A stretch of DNA of 64,000 nt, taken from contig NZ_CP025979.1 in the NCBI RefSeq assembly GCF_002900365.1, positions 3,472,001-3,536,000 on the forward strand. Direction: 5' to 3'. Source of the stretch: Escherichia marmotae (GTDB lineage Bacteria > Pseudomonadota > Gammaproteobacteria > Enterobacterales > Enterobacteriaceae). Made by a program: the position numbers and the translations under genes. The notes below the pieces were generated by a model. That model saw nothing but the letters and a program-made list of their open reading frames with translations, was not told the origin of the DNA and searched no databases. Positions 44,447 through 57,534 of the stretch are shown piece after piece. Positions within the stretch are counted from its first letter, which is position 1, and every line of letters begins with the position of its first letter.

Positions 44447-45544
44447 CTTAGCGGTTAGTAATACGCCACACTCCATATGGTGCGTGTAGGGGAACTGATC
44501 AAACAGAGCCAGACGTTCAACCTTGTGCGTCTGGCTTAATGTTTCCAGATTCTTACATAACGTTTCCGGGTTGCAGGAGATATACAAAATACGCGGATAC
44601 GCCTGCACCATTTTCTCGGTTTCACTGTCCAGACCGCTGCGCGGTGGGTCGACAAAAATGGTTTCGCACTGATAACTCTTCAGGTCGATACCTTGCAGAC
44701 GGTTAAACTCACGCACGCCATTCATCGCTTGAGTAAACTCTTCCGCCGCCATACGAATAATTTGTACGTTATCTATATGGTTAGCAGCAATATTGTATTG
44801 CGCGGCAGCGACCGACGGCTTGGCGATTTCGGTGGCTAATACTCGATCAAAATTGCGCGCCAGAGCTAATGAAAAATTACCGTTGCCGCAGTACAACTCC
44901 AGTAAATCGCCTTTTGAGCCTTTGGTAACATCCAGCGCCCATTCCAGCATCTGAATATTCATCGCCGCGTTTGGCTGGGTGAAGCTGTTTTCTACCTGAC
45001 GGTAGATCATCTCTTTCCCTGCGACCGGCAGACGCTCATCAATGTAATCCTGATCCAGCTCGATTTTTGTTTTCGTTGCCCGACCAATCAAATGCACATT
45101 CAGATTCTGCGCTCGCAGTGCATCGCGCAGGGCTTCTGCCTGCTGACGCCACTCGTCATCCAGCTTTTTATGGTACAGCAGAGAAACGACGGCCTGATTG
45201 CTCAATGTGGTGAGGTAATCAATCTGGAACAGCTTGTGGCGCAGAACGGGATTATTACGCACACCCGCAATCATCGCCGTCATCAACTGGTTGATCAGTT
45301 CACTGGCGGCGGGGAAGCTATCTACGTGGATGCGGCTTTTGGTCTGTTGATCGAAAATGATGTGGTACAGGTCATCGCCATCGTGCCAGATGCGGAATTC
45401 TGCTCGCATCCGATAATGACTGACCGGCGAGCGAAACACTTCCGGAACCAGGTCAGAAAACGGCGCCATCATACTTTGTAAACGTACCACTTTTTCGGCT
45501 AACTGCGCTTCATACTGTTCTGTTGGAAGGTGTTCGGGGGTCAT
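44444..45544 (-). CDS. trmA: tRNA (uracil-5-)-methyltransferase TrmA
   Basis: 366 residues. It makes ribothymidine-54 in the T-loop of tRNAs using S-adenosylmethionine. The SAM site is LLELYCGNGNFSLALA and FVDPPRSGLD. The catalytic nucleophile is C324 in ILYISCNPETL, and the general base is E358 in HHMECGVLL. It ends inside the shared hairpin with yijD. Its promoter is in the gap before the btuB riboswitch. Confidence 0.98.
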   Translation of the reverse strand: MTPEHLPTEQYEAQLAEKVVRLQSMMAPFSDLVPEVFRSPVSHYRMRAEFRIWHDGDDLYHIIFDQQTKSRIHVDSFPAASELINQLMTAMIAGVRNNPVLRHKLFQIDYLTTLSNQAVVSLLYHKKLDDEWRQQAEALRDALRAQNLNVHLIGRATKTKIELDQDYIDERLPVAGKEMIYRQVENSFTQPNAAMNIQMLEWALDVTKGSKGDLLELYCGNGNFSLALARNFDRVLATEIAKPSVAAAQYNIAANHIDNVQIIRMAAEEFTQAMNGVREFNRLQGIDLKSYQCETIFVDPPRSGLDSETEKMVQAYPRILYISCNPETLCKNLETLSQTHKVERLALFDQFPYTHHMECGVLLTAK

Positions 45545-45672
45545 GATGTATCCTGAAAATGAAATGTACGCGGCGATTGTAGGGATTGCTCATCAGATGT
45601 CCAGATCTTGATGAATTCCTATTTATGCGCGACGTCTGGACAGCAACTTGTTACAACCTGTAGCATCCACTC

Positions 45673-45913
45673 GCCGGTCCTGTGAGTTAATAGGGAATCC
45701 AGTGCGAATCTGGAGCTGACGCGCAGCGGTAAGGAAAGGTGCGATGATTGCGTAATGCGGACACTGCCATCCGGTGGGAAGTCATCATCTCTTTGTATCC
45801 TCAGATACCCCTCCAAGCCCGAAGACCTGCCGGCCAACGTCGCATCTGGTTCTCATCATCGCGTAATATTGATGAAACCTGCGGCATCCTTCTTCTATTG
45901 TGGATGCTTTACA
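45673..45913 (+). promoter_or_regulatory. Adenosylcobalamin riboswitch and btuB leader
   Basis: The aptamer runs from gccggtcctgtgag (45673) to the last part of gacctgccggccaacg (about 45838) and contains the B12-box region aagcccgaagacctgcc. The remaining leader to the btuB ATG at 45914 contains the expression platform (cggcatcc / gtggatgc). This matches the known btuB leader. Adenosylcobalamin binding blocks translation. Confidence 0.93.
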
Positions 45914-47758
45914 ATGATTAAAAAAGCTTCGCTGCTGACGGCGTGTTCCGTCACAGCCTTTTCCGCTTGGGCACAGGACACCAGCCCGGATACTCTCGTT
46001 GTTACTGCTAACCGTTTTGAACAGCCTCGCAGCACTGTGCTTGCTCCAACTACCGTTGTGACACGTCAGGATATTGACCGCTGGCAGTCGGCCTCGGTGA
46101 ACGATGTTCTACGTCGTCTGCCGGGCGTGGATATCACCCAGAATGGCGGTTCAGGTCAGCTCTCTTCTATTTTTATTCGTGGTACAAACGCCAGCCATGT
46201 ATTGGTGTTAATTGATGGCGTACGCCTGAATTTGGCGGGGGTCAGTGGTTCTGCCGACCTTAGCCAATTCCCTATTGCGCTTGTCCAGCGAGTTGAATAT
46301 ATCCGTGGACCGCGATCTGCCGTTTATGGTTCTGATGCAATAGGCGGAGTGGTGAATATCATCACCACGCGTGATGAATCCGGCACGGAAATTTCAGCGG
46401 GATGGGGAAGTAATAGTTATCAGAACTACGATGTTTCTACGCAGCAACAACTGGGGGATAAAACACGGGTAACTCTGTTGGCCGATTATGCCCATACCCA
46501 TGGATTTGATGTTGTCGCCTATGGCAATACCGGAACGCAAGCACAACCAGATAACGATGGTTTTTTAAGTAAAACGCTTTATGGTGCGCTGGAGCATAAT
46601 TTTACTGACACCTGGAGCGGCTTTGTGCGCGGCTATGGCTATGATAATCGTACCAATTATGACGCGTATTATTCTCCCGGCTCACCGTTACTCGATACCC
46701 GTAAACTCTATAGCCAAAGTTGGGACACCGGGCTGCGCTATAACGGCGAGCTGATTAAATCACAACTGATTACCAGTTACAGCCACAGCAAAGATTACAA
46801 CTACGATCCGCATTATGGTCGTTATGATTCGTCCGCGACGCTCGATGAGATGAAGCAGTACACCGTCCAGTGGGCAAACAACGTCACCGTTGGTCACGGT
46901 AATATCGGCGCGGGTGTTGACTGGCAGAAGCAAACTACGACGCCAGGCACTGGATATGTTGCAGATGGGTATGATCAACGTAATACGGGGATCTATCTGA
47001 CCGGGGTACAACAAGTTGGCGATTTTACGTTTGAAGGTGCTGCACGCAGCGATGATAACTCACAGTTTGGTCGTCATGGCACCTGGCAAACCAGTGCTGG
47101 TTGGGAGTTCATTGAAGGCTATCGCTTTATCGCTTCTTATGGCACGTCGTACAAGGCACCTAATCTTGGGCAACTGTACGGTTTCTACGGTAATCCGGAT
47201 CTGAACCCCGAAAAAAGCAAACAGTGGGAAGGTGCGTTTGAGGGTTTAACCGCCGGGGTGAACTGGCGTATCTCCGGGTATCGTAACGATATCAGTGACC
47301 TGATCGATTATGACGATCACATCCTGAAATACTACAACGAAGGGAAAGCGCGGATTAAAGGCGTCGAGGCGACCGCCAATTTTGATACCGGACCGCTGAC
47401 ACATACGGTGAGTTACGATTATGTCGACGCACGTAATGCGATTACCGACACGCCGTTATTACGTCGCGCTAAACAGCAGGTGAAATATCAGCTCGACTGG
47501 CAACTGTATGATTTTGATTGGGGTATTACTTACCAGTATTTAGGTACTCGCTATGATAAGGATTACTCATCTTATCCCTATCAAACTGTGAAAATGGGCG
47601 GTGTGAGCTTGTGGGATATTGCGGTTGCATATCCGGTCACCTCTCATCTGACTGTTCGTGGTAAAATAGCCAACCTGTTCGACAAAGATTACGAGACAGT
47701 CTATGGCTACCAAACTGCAGGACGGGAATACACCTTGTCTGGCAGCTACACCTTCTGA
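45914..47758 (+). CDS. btuB: Outer-membrane cobalamin transporter BtuB
   Basis: 614 residues, a 22-strand TonB-dependent beta-barrel that imports vitamin B12 (also the receptor for phage BF23 and E colicins). The signal peptide ends AWA (about residue 20). The TonB box is DTLVVTA (26-32). The plug has PGVDITQNGG and RGTNASHVLVLIDGVR. It ends in the typical barrel-terminal aromatic SGSYTF. An upstream in-frame extension to 45755 is riboswitch and not coding. murI begins inside its 3' end (56-bp overlap). Confidence 0.98.
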   Translation: MIKKASLLTACSVTAFSAWAQDTSPDTLVVTANRFEQPRSTVLAPTTVVTRQDIDRWQSASVNDVLRRLPGVDITQNGGSGQLSSIFIRGTNASHVLVLIDGVRLNLAGVSGSADLSQFPIALVQRVEYIRGPRSAVYGSDAIGGVVNIITTRDESGTEISAGWGSNSYQNYDVSTQQQLGDKTRVTLLADYAHTHGFDVVAYGNTGTQAQPDNDGFLSKTLYGALEHNFTDTWSGFVRGYGYDNRTNYDAYYSPGSPLLDTRKLYSQSWDTGLRYNGELIKSQLITSYSHSKDYNYDPHYGRYDSSATLDEMKQYTVQWANNVTVGHGNIGAGVDWQKQTTTPGTGYVADGYDQRNTGIYLTGVQQVGDFTFEGAARSDDNSQFGRHGTWQTSAGWEFIEGYRFIASYGTSYKAPNLGQLYGFYGNPDLNPEKSKQWEGAFEGLTAGVNWRISGYRNDISDLIDYDDHILKYYNEGKARIKGVEATANFDTGPLTHTVSYDYVDARNAITDTPLLRRAKQQVKYQLDWQLYDFDWGITYQYLGTRYDKDYSSYPYQTVKMGGVSLWDIAVAYPVTSHLTVRGKIANLFDKDYETVYGYQTAGREYTLSGSYTF

Positions 47759-48560
47759 ACCACGTCCCACCGTGCTGGTGTTTGACTCCGGCGTCGGTGG
47801 GCTGTCGGTCTATGACGAGATCCGGCGTCTCTTACCGGATCTCCATTACATTTATGCTTTTGATAACGTCGCTTTCCCGTATGGCGAAAAAAGCGAAGAG
47901 TTTATTGTTGAGCGCGTGGTGGAAATTGTCACTGCAGTGCAAGAACGTTATCCCCTTGCATTGGCGGTGGTGGCTTGCAACACCGCCAGTACCGTTTCAC
48001 TTCCTGCATTACGCGAAAAGTTTGACTTCCCGGTTGTCGGCGTCGTTCCGGCGATTAAACCCGCAGCGCGTCTGACCGCTAATGGCATTGTTGGACTGCT
48101 GGCAACTCGCGGAACAGTTAAACGTTCTTATACCCATGAGTTGATCGCGCGTTTCGCCAATGAATGCCAGATAGAAATGCTCGGTTCGGCAGAGATGGTC
48201 GAGCTGGCTGAAGCGAAGCTGCATGGCAATGAAGTTTCTCTGGATGCACTAAAGCGTATCTTGCGCCCGTGGTTAAGAATGAAAGAGCCGCCAGATACTG
48301 TTGTTCTGGGATGTACCCACTTCCCTCTATTACAAGATGAACTGTTGCAGGTGCTGCCAGAGGGAACCCGGTTGGTGGATTCAGGCGCAGCGATTGCCCG
48401 CCGAACGGCCTGGTTACTGGAGCATGAAGCCCCTGATGCAAAATCAGTCGATGCGAATATTGCCTTTTGTATGGCAATGACGCCAGAAGCTGAACAGTTA
48501 TTGTCCGTTTTACAGCGTTACGGCTTTAAAACGCTCGAAAAACTGACAGTTTCAGGCTGA
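47703..48560 (+). CDS. murI: Glutamate racemase MurI
   Basis: 285 residues. It converts L- to D-glutamate for peptidoglycan. The two catalytic cysteines are C92 in VVACNTAST and C204 in VLGCTHFPLL, with FDSGVGGLSV at the substrate site. The N-terminal extension of about 20 residues is the E. coli UDP-MurNAc-Ala activator-binding type. Its start overlaps btuB by 56 bp in another frame, as in K-12. Confidence 0.97.
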   Translation: MATKLQDGNTPCLAATPSEPRPTVLVFDSGVGGLSVYDEIRRLLPDLHYIYAFDNVAFPYGEKSEEFIVERVVEIVTAVQERYPLALAVVACNTASTVSLPALREKFDFPVVGVVPAIKPAARLTANGIVGLLATRGTVKRSYTHELIARFANECQIEMLGSAEMVELAEAKLHGNEVSLDALKRILRPWLRMKEPPDTVVLGCTHFPLLQDELLQVLPEGTRLVDSGAAIARRTAWLLEHEAPDAKSVDANIAFCMAMTPEAEQLLSVLQRYGFKTLEKLTVSG

Positions 48561-48579
48561 TTTGATTGAAACTTGCGCA

Positions 48580-48760
48580 TTCGGAAAATTATTTTAAATT
48601 TCCTCTTGTCAGGCCGGAATAACTCCCTATAATGCGCCACCACTGACACGGAACAACGGCAAATAAGCCGCCGGGTCAGCGGGGTTCTCCTGAGAACTTC
48701 GACAGAGAAAAGCGAAAAAATGCTTGACTCTGTAGCGGGAAAGCGTATTATGCACACCCC
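48580..48760 (+). promoter_or_regulatory. rrn tandem promoters P1 and P2 with UP element
   Basis: P1: -35 TTGTCA 48606-48611, -10 TATAAT 48628-48633, spacing 16, followed by a GC-rich gcgcca discriminator. An AT-rich UP element (aaattattttaaattt) lies just upstream. P2: TTGACT 48724-48729, TATTAT 48746-48751, spacing 16. The arrangement is typical of growth-rate- and ppGpp-controlled rRNA promoters. Confidence 0.92.
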
Positions 48761-48788
48761 GCGCCGCTGAGAAAAAGCGAAGCGGCAC

Positions 48789-48800
48789 TGCTCTTTAACA
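48789..48800 (+). promoter_or_regulatory. rrn boxA antitermination site
   Basis: TGCTCTTTAACA matches boxA, where NusB/NusE and other factors assemble to prevent Rho termination. A second copy (tgctctttaaaaa) lies at 50709-50721 before the 23S gene. Confidence 0.88.
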
Positions 48801-48932
48801 ATTTATCAGACAATCTGTGTGGGCACTCGAAGATACGGATTCTTAACGTCGCAAGACGCTAAATGAATACCAAGTCTCAAGAGTGAACACGTAATTCATT
48901 ACGAAGTTTAATTCTTTGAGCATCAAACTTTT

Positions 48933-50474
<1,542 letters not shown>

Positions 50475-50559
50475 CCTTAAAGAAGCGTTCTTTGAAGTGC
50501 TCACACAGATTGTCTGATAGAAAGTGAAAAGCAAGGCGTCTTGCGAAGCAGACTGATAC

Positions 50560-50635
50560 GTCCCCTTCGTCTAGAGGCCCAGGACACCGCCCTTTCACGG
50601 CGGTAACAGGGGTTCGAATCCCCTAGGGGACGCCA
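50560..50635 (+). tRNA. gltT: tRNA-Glu (anticodon TTC)
   Basis: 76 nt, gtccccttcg...ggggacgcca, with anticodon loop cctttcacgg (anticodon TTC), T-loop ggttcgaatcc and encoded CCA. It sits in the 16S-23S spacer like gltT of rrnB. Confidence 0.97.
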
Positions 50636-50830
50636 CTTGCTGGTTTGTGAGTGAAAGTCGCCGGCCACTGTATCTCAAAACTCACTTACGAGTGATGTTT
50701 GAGATATTTGCTCTTTAAAAATCTGGATCAAGCTGAAAATTGAAACACTGAATAGTCGAAAGATTATTCGTGAGTCTCTCAAATTTTCGCAACACGATGA
50801 TGGTTCGAAAGAAACATCTTCGGGTTGTGA

Positions 50831-53735
<2,905 letters not shown>

Positions 53736-53826
53736 ACAACGCCGAAGATGTTTTGGCGGATGAGAGAAGATTTTCAGCCTGATACAGATTAGATTAGCCG
53801 GCGAAAGCGGGTTAATAAACAGAATT

Positions 53827-53946
53827 TGCCTGGCGGAGATAGCGCGGTGGTCCCACCTGACCCCATGCCGAACTCAGAAGTGAAACGCCGTAGCGCCGAT
53901 GGTAGTGTGGGGTCTCCCCATGCGAGAGTAGGGAACTGCCAGGCAT
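53827..53946 (+). rRNA. rrf: 5S ribosomal RNA
   Basis: 120 nt, tgcctggcggagat...ctgccaggcat. Positions 11-13 read aga where the common E. coli copy has ccg; otherwise it is as expected. The closing stem tgcctggc/gccaggca is intact. Confidence 0.97.
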
Positions 53947-53954
53947 CAAATAAA

Positions 53955-53986
53955 GCGAAAGGCCATCCGTAAGGATGGCCTTTTTG
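53955..53986 (+). terminator. rrn operon terminator (T2-like)
   Basis: ggccatcc and ggatggcc pair around gtaa, followed by TTTTT. From memory this resembles rrnB T2, while the T1 hairpin that normally follows the 5S gene is absent; the 5S end runs straight into this hairpin. Confidence 0.85.
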
Positions 53987-54078
53987 CGCTGGTGAAAACT
54001 CTTCCTGTCGTTATATCTACAAGCCATCCCCCCGCAGATACGGTAAACTAGCCACGTTTTTGCATCAGGAAAGCAGCT

Positions 54079-55107
54079 ATGAACCACTCCTTAAAACCCT
54101 GGAACACCTTCGGCATTGATCGCAATGCGAAGCACATTGTATGCGTGGAAGACGAAAAACAACTACTCAATGCCTGGCAGCATGCAACCGCAGAAGGACA
54201 GCCAGTTCTTATTCTGGGTGAAGGAAGTAACGTACTTTTCCTGGAAGATTACTGCGGAACGGTGATTATCAACCGGATCAAAGGTATTGAAATTAACGAT
54301 ACGCCTGATGCTTGGTATTTACATGTTGGGGCGGGAGAAAACTGGCATCATCTGGTGAAATACACTTTGCAGCAAGGTATGCCCGGGCTGGAAAATCTGG
54401 CATTAATTCCGGGCTGTGTCGGCTCATCGCCTATCCAGAATATTGGTGCTTATGGCGTAGAATTACAGCGAGTTTGCTATTATGTTGACTGCGTTGAACT
54501 GACGACAGGCAAGCAAGTGCGCTTAACAGCTAAAGAGTGTCGTTTTGGTTATCGTGACAGTATTTTTAAGCATGAATATCAGGATCGCTTCGCCATTGTA
54601 GCCGTAGGTCTGCGCCTGCCAAAAGAGTGGCAACCTGTACTGACCTATGGTGACTTAACTCGTCTGGAGCCTTCAACGGTGACACCACAGCAAGTATTTG
54701 ATGCGGTGTGTCATATGAGAACTACAAAACTTCCCGATCCAAAAGTGAACGGTAATGCCGGTAGTTTCTTCAAAAATCCTGTTGTTTCAGTCGAAATGGC
54801 TAAAGCGTTACTGGCACAATTTCCAACGGCACCTAATTACCTCCAGGCGGATGGTTCAGTAAAACTGGCTGCTGGCTGGCTCATCGATCAGTGTCAGCTA
54901 AAAGGGGCACAGATTGGCGGGGCTGCGGTACATCGTCAACAGGCGCTAGTTCTTATTAATGAAGGCAATGCGAAAAGTGAAGACGTCGTACAACTGGCAC
55001 ATCACGTAAGGCAGAAAGTCGGTGAAAGATTTAACGTCTGGCTTGACCCCGAAGTCCGCTTTATTGGTGCATCAGGTGAAGTGAGCGCAGTGGAGACAAT
55101 TTCATGA
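54079..55107 (+). CDS. murB: UDP-N-acetylenolpyruvoylglucosamine reductase MurB
   Basis: 342 residues, type I MurB. With FAD and NADPH it reduces UDP-GlcNAc enolpyruvate to UDP-MurNAc, the second committed step of peptidoglycan. It has ILGEGSNVLFLEDY, the FAD-site LENLALIPGCVGSSPIQNIGAYGVE, GNAGSFFKNP (catalytic Ser) and C-terminal WLDPEVRFIG. It overlaps birA by 4 bp (ATGA), suggesting coupling. Sequence is as K-12. Confidence 0.98.
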   Translation: MNHSLKPWNTFGIDRNAKHIVCVEDEKQLLNAWQHATAEGQPVLILGEGSNVLFLEDYCGTVIINRIKGIEINDTPDAWYLHVGAGENWHHLVKYTLQQGMPGLENLALIPGCVGSSPIQNIGAYGVELQRVCYYVDCVELTTGKQVRLTAKECRFGYRDSIFKHEYQDRFAIVAVGLRLPKEWQPVLTYGDLTRLEPSTVTPQQVFDAVCHMRTTKLPDPKVNGNAGSFFKNPVVSVEMAKALLAQFPTAPNYLQADGSVKLAAGWLIDQCQLKGAQIGGAAVHRQQALVLINEGNAKSEDVVQLAHHVRQKVGERFNVWLDPEVRFIGASGEVSAVETIS

Positions 55108-56069
55108 AGGATAATACTGTTCCACTGAAATTGATCGCCCTGTTAGCGAACGGCGAATTTCACTCCGGCGAGCAACTGGGTGAAACGTTGGGAATGAGTC
55201 GGGCGGCTATTAATAAACACATTCAGACACTGCGTGACTGGGGTGTTGATGTATTTACCGTTCCGGGCAAAGGATACAGCCTGCCTGAACCAATCCAGTT
55301 ACTTAATGCCGAACAGATATTGAGTCACCTGGATGGTGGTAATGTTGCTGTGTTACCGGTGATTGATTCTACGAACCAGTACCTCCTTGACCGTATAGGA
55401 GAGCTTAAATCGGGCGATGCCTGTGTCGCAGAATATCAGCAAGCGGGTCGTGGTCGCCGTGGGCGGAAATGGTTTTCTCCTTTTGGCGCAAACTTATATT
55501 TATCAATGTTCTGGCGTCTGGAGCAAGGCCCTGCTGCGGCGATTGGTTTAAGCCTGGTTATCGGTATCGTGATGGCGGAAGTACTACGCACGCTGGGAGC
55601 TGATAAAGTTCGTGTTAAATGGCCAAACGACCTCTATCTGCAGGATCGCAAGCTGGCGGGTATTCTCGTTGAACTGACGGGCAAAACCGGCGATGCGGCA
55701 CAAATTGTCATCGGTGCCGGGATCAACATGGCCATGCGTCGAGTCGAAGAGAGTGTCGTTAATCAGGGATGGATCACCTTGCAAGAAGCGGGGATCAATC
55801 TGGATCGTAATACTCTGGCAGCCACGCTTATACGTGAATTACGGGCGGCGCTGGAACTCTTCGAGCAAGAAGGACTTACTCCTTATTTGGCTCGTTGGGA
55901 AAAACTGGATAATTTTATTAATCGCCCAGTGAAACTTATCATTGGTGATAAAGAAATATTTGGGATTTCGCGCGGGATAGATAACCAAGGCGCATTATTG
56001 CTTGAACAGGATGGGATAATTAAACCCTGGATGGGCGGTGAAATATCGCTACGAAGCGCAGATAAATAA
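55104..56069 (+). CDS. birA: Biotin-protein ligase and biotin operon repressor BirA
   Basis: 321 residues. The N-terminal winged helix (GEQLGETLGMSRAAINKHIQ, about 20-40) binds the bio operator. The central ligase domain has the biotinyl-AMP loop GRGRRGRKW and VKWPNDLYLQDRKLAGILVE. A C-terminal SH3-like domain follows. It attaches biotin to BCCP and represses bio genes. It overlaps murB by 4 bp. Its normal downstream terminator shared with coaA is split by IS4, 18 bp past the stop. Confidence 0.98.
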   Translation: MKDNTVPLKLIALLANGEFHSGEQLGETLGMSRAAINKHIQTLRDWGVDVFTVPGKGYSLPEPIQLLNAEQILSHLDGGNVAVLPVIDSTNQYLLDRIGELKSGDACVAEYQQAGRGRRGRKWFSPFGANLYLSMFWRLEQGPAAAIGLSLVIGIVMAEVLRTLGADKVRVKWPNDLYLQDRKLAGILVELTGKTGDAAQIVIGAGINMAMRRVEESVVNQGWITLQEAGINLDRNTLAATLIRELRAALELFEQEGLTPYLARWEKLDNFINRPVKLIIGDKEIFGISRGIDNQGALLLEQDGIIKPWMGGEISLRSADK

Positions 56070-56136
56070 AAAAGGGAGCAATAGCTCTAATGCCGATCAG
56101 TTAAGGATCAGTTGACCGATCCAGTGGCTGTGTAAG

Positions 56137-56170
56137 AATCCGGAAACGCTCACTCGTTTCCGGATTTTTT
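56137..56170 (+). terminator. Intrinsic terminator inside the IS4 left end
   Basis: A perfect 12-bp stem (AATCCGGAAACG / CGTTTCCGGATT) and 6-nt loop is followed by TTTTTT, right before the insG ATG at 56172. It should stop readthrough from birA and shield the transposase from outside promoters. Confidence 0.88.
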
Positions 56171-56171
56171 T

Positions 56172-57500
56172 ATGCACATTGGACAGGCCCTTGATCTGGT
56201 ATCCCGTTACGATTCTCTGCGTAACCCACTGACTTCTCTGGGGGATTACCTCGACCCCGAACTCATCTCTCGTTGCCTTGCCGAATCAGGTACTGTAACG
56301 CTACGCAAGCGCCGTCTTCCCCTCGAAATGATGGTCTGGTGTATTGTTGGCATGGCGCTTGAGCGTAAAGAACCTCTTCACCAGATTGTGAATCGCCTGG
56401 ACATCATGCTACCGGGCAATCGCCCCTTCGTTGCCCCCAGTGCCGTTATTCAGGCCCGCCAGCGCCTGGGAAGTGAGGCTGTCCGCCGCGTGTTCACGAA
56501 AACAGCGCAGCTCTGGCATAACACCACGCCGCATCCGCACTGGTGCGGCCTGACCCTGCTGGCCATCGATGGTGTGTTCTGGCGCACACCGGATACACCA
56601 GAGAACGATGCAGCCTTCCCCCGCCAGACACATGCCGGGAACCCGGCGCTCTACCCGCAGGTCAAAATGGTCTGCCAGATGGAACTGACCAGCCATCTGC
56701 TGACGGCTGCAGCCTTCGGCACGATGAAGAACAGCGAAAATGAGCTTGCTGAGCAACTTATAGAACAAACCGGCGATAACACCCTGACGTTAATGGATAA
56801 AGGTTATTACTCACTGGGACTGTTAAATGCCTGGAGCCAGGCGGGAGAACACCGCCACTGGATGATCCCTCTCAGAAAGGGAGCGCAATATGAAGAGATC
56901 AGAAAACTGGGTAAAGGCGATCATCTGGTGAAGCTGAAAACCAGCCCGCAGGCACGAAAAAAGTGGCCGGGGCTGGGAAATGAGGTGACAGCCCGCCTGC
57001 TGACCGTGACGCGCAAAGGAAAAGTCTGCCATCTGCTGACGTCGATGACGGACGCCATGCGCTTCCCCGGAGGAGAAATGGCGGATCTGTACAGTCATCG
57101 CTGGGAAATCGAACTGGGATACAGGGAGATAAAACAGACGATGCAACTGAGCAGGCTGACGCTGAGAAGTAAAAAGCCGGAGCTTGTGGAGCAAGAGCTG
57201 TGGGGTGTCTTACTGGCTTATAATCTGGTGAGATATCAGATGATTAAAATGGCAGAACATCTGAAAGGTTACTGGCCGAATCAACTGAGTTTCTCAGAAT
57301 CATGCGGAATGGTGATGAGAATGCTGATGACATTGCAGGGCGCTTCACCGGGACGTATACCGGAGCTGATGCGCGATCTTGCAAGTATGGGACAACTTGT
57401 GAAATTACCGACAAGAAGGGAAAGAGCCTTCCCGAGAGTGGTAAAGGAGAGGCCCTGGAAATACCCCACAGCCCCGAAAAAGAGCCAGTCAGTTGCTTAA
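56172..57500 (+). CDS. insG: IS4 transposase InsG
   Basis: 442 residues, the K-12 IS4 transposase length. DDE catalytic residues are probably D133 (LAIDGVFW), D209 (LTLMDKGYY) and E314. The IS4-family YREK signature is exact: Y307-2-R310-3-E314-6-K321 in YSHRWEIELGYREIK. It cuts IS4 ends and inserts the element with an 11-13 bp duplication. The start follows the internal terminator directly, leaving little room for a ribosome site, which fits the low expression normal for IS4. The few residues differing from the K-12 copy do not touch the motif. Confidence 0.97.
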   Translation: MHIGQALDLVSRYDSLRNPLTSLGDYLDPELISRCLAESGTVTLRKRRLPLEMMVWCIVGMALERKEPLHQIVNRLDIMLPGNRPFVAPSAVIQARQRLGSEAVRRVFTKTAQLWHNTTPHPHWCGLTLLAIDGVFWRTPDTPENDAAFPRQTHAGNPALYPQVKMVCQMELTSHLLTAAAFGTMKNSENELAEQLIEQTGDNTLTLMDKGYYSLGLLNAWSQAGEHRHWMIPLRKGAQYEEIRKLGKGDHLVKLKTSPQARKKWPGLGNEVTARLLTVTRKGKVCHLLTSMTDAMRFPGGEMADLYSHRWEIELGYREIKQTMQLSRLTLRSKKPELVEQELWGVLLAYNLVRYQMIKMAEHLKGYWPNQLSFSESCGMVMRMLMTLQGASPGRIPELMRDLASMGQLVKLPTRRERAFPRVVKERPWKYPTAPKKSQSVA

Positions 57501-57534
57501 CTGACTGGCATTAAGCAATAGCTCCCCCTTTAAA

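Larger units (their letters stand above)
56077..57524. mobile_element. IS4 insertion sequence with 11-bp target duplication
   Basis: The element spans 56088-57513, exactly 1426 bp, the known IS4 length. Terminal inverted repeats are taatgccgatcagttaag (56088-56105) and the complement of taatgccagtcagttaag (57496-57513), with one mismatch. The target duplication agcaatagctc is at 56077-56087 and 57514-57524. It lies in the middle of the birA/coaA terminator hairpin. Complete ends and a full transposase gene suggest an intact, fairly recent copy. Confidence 0.97.

Noticed and set aside
45755..45913. N-terminal extension of BtuB
   Set aside because: The extra codons lie in the cobalamin riboswitch; the signal peptide begins at 45914.
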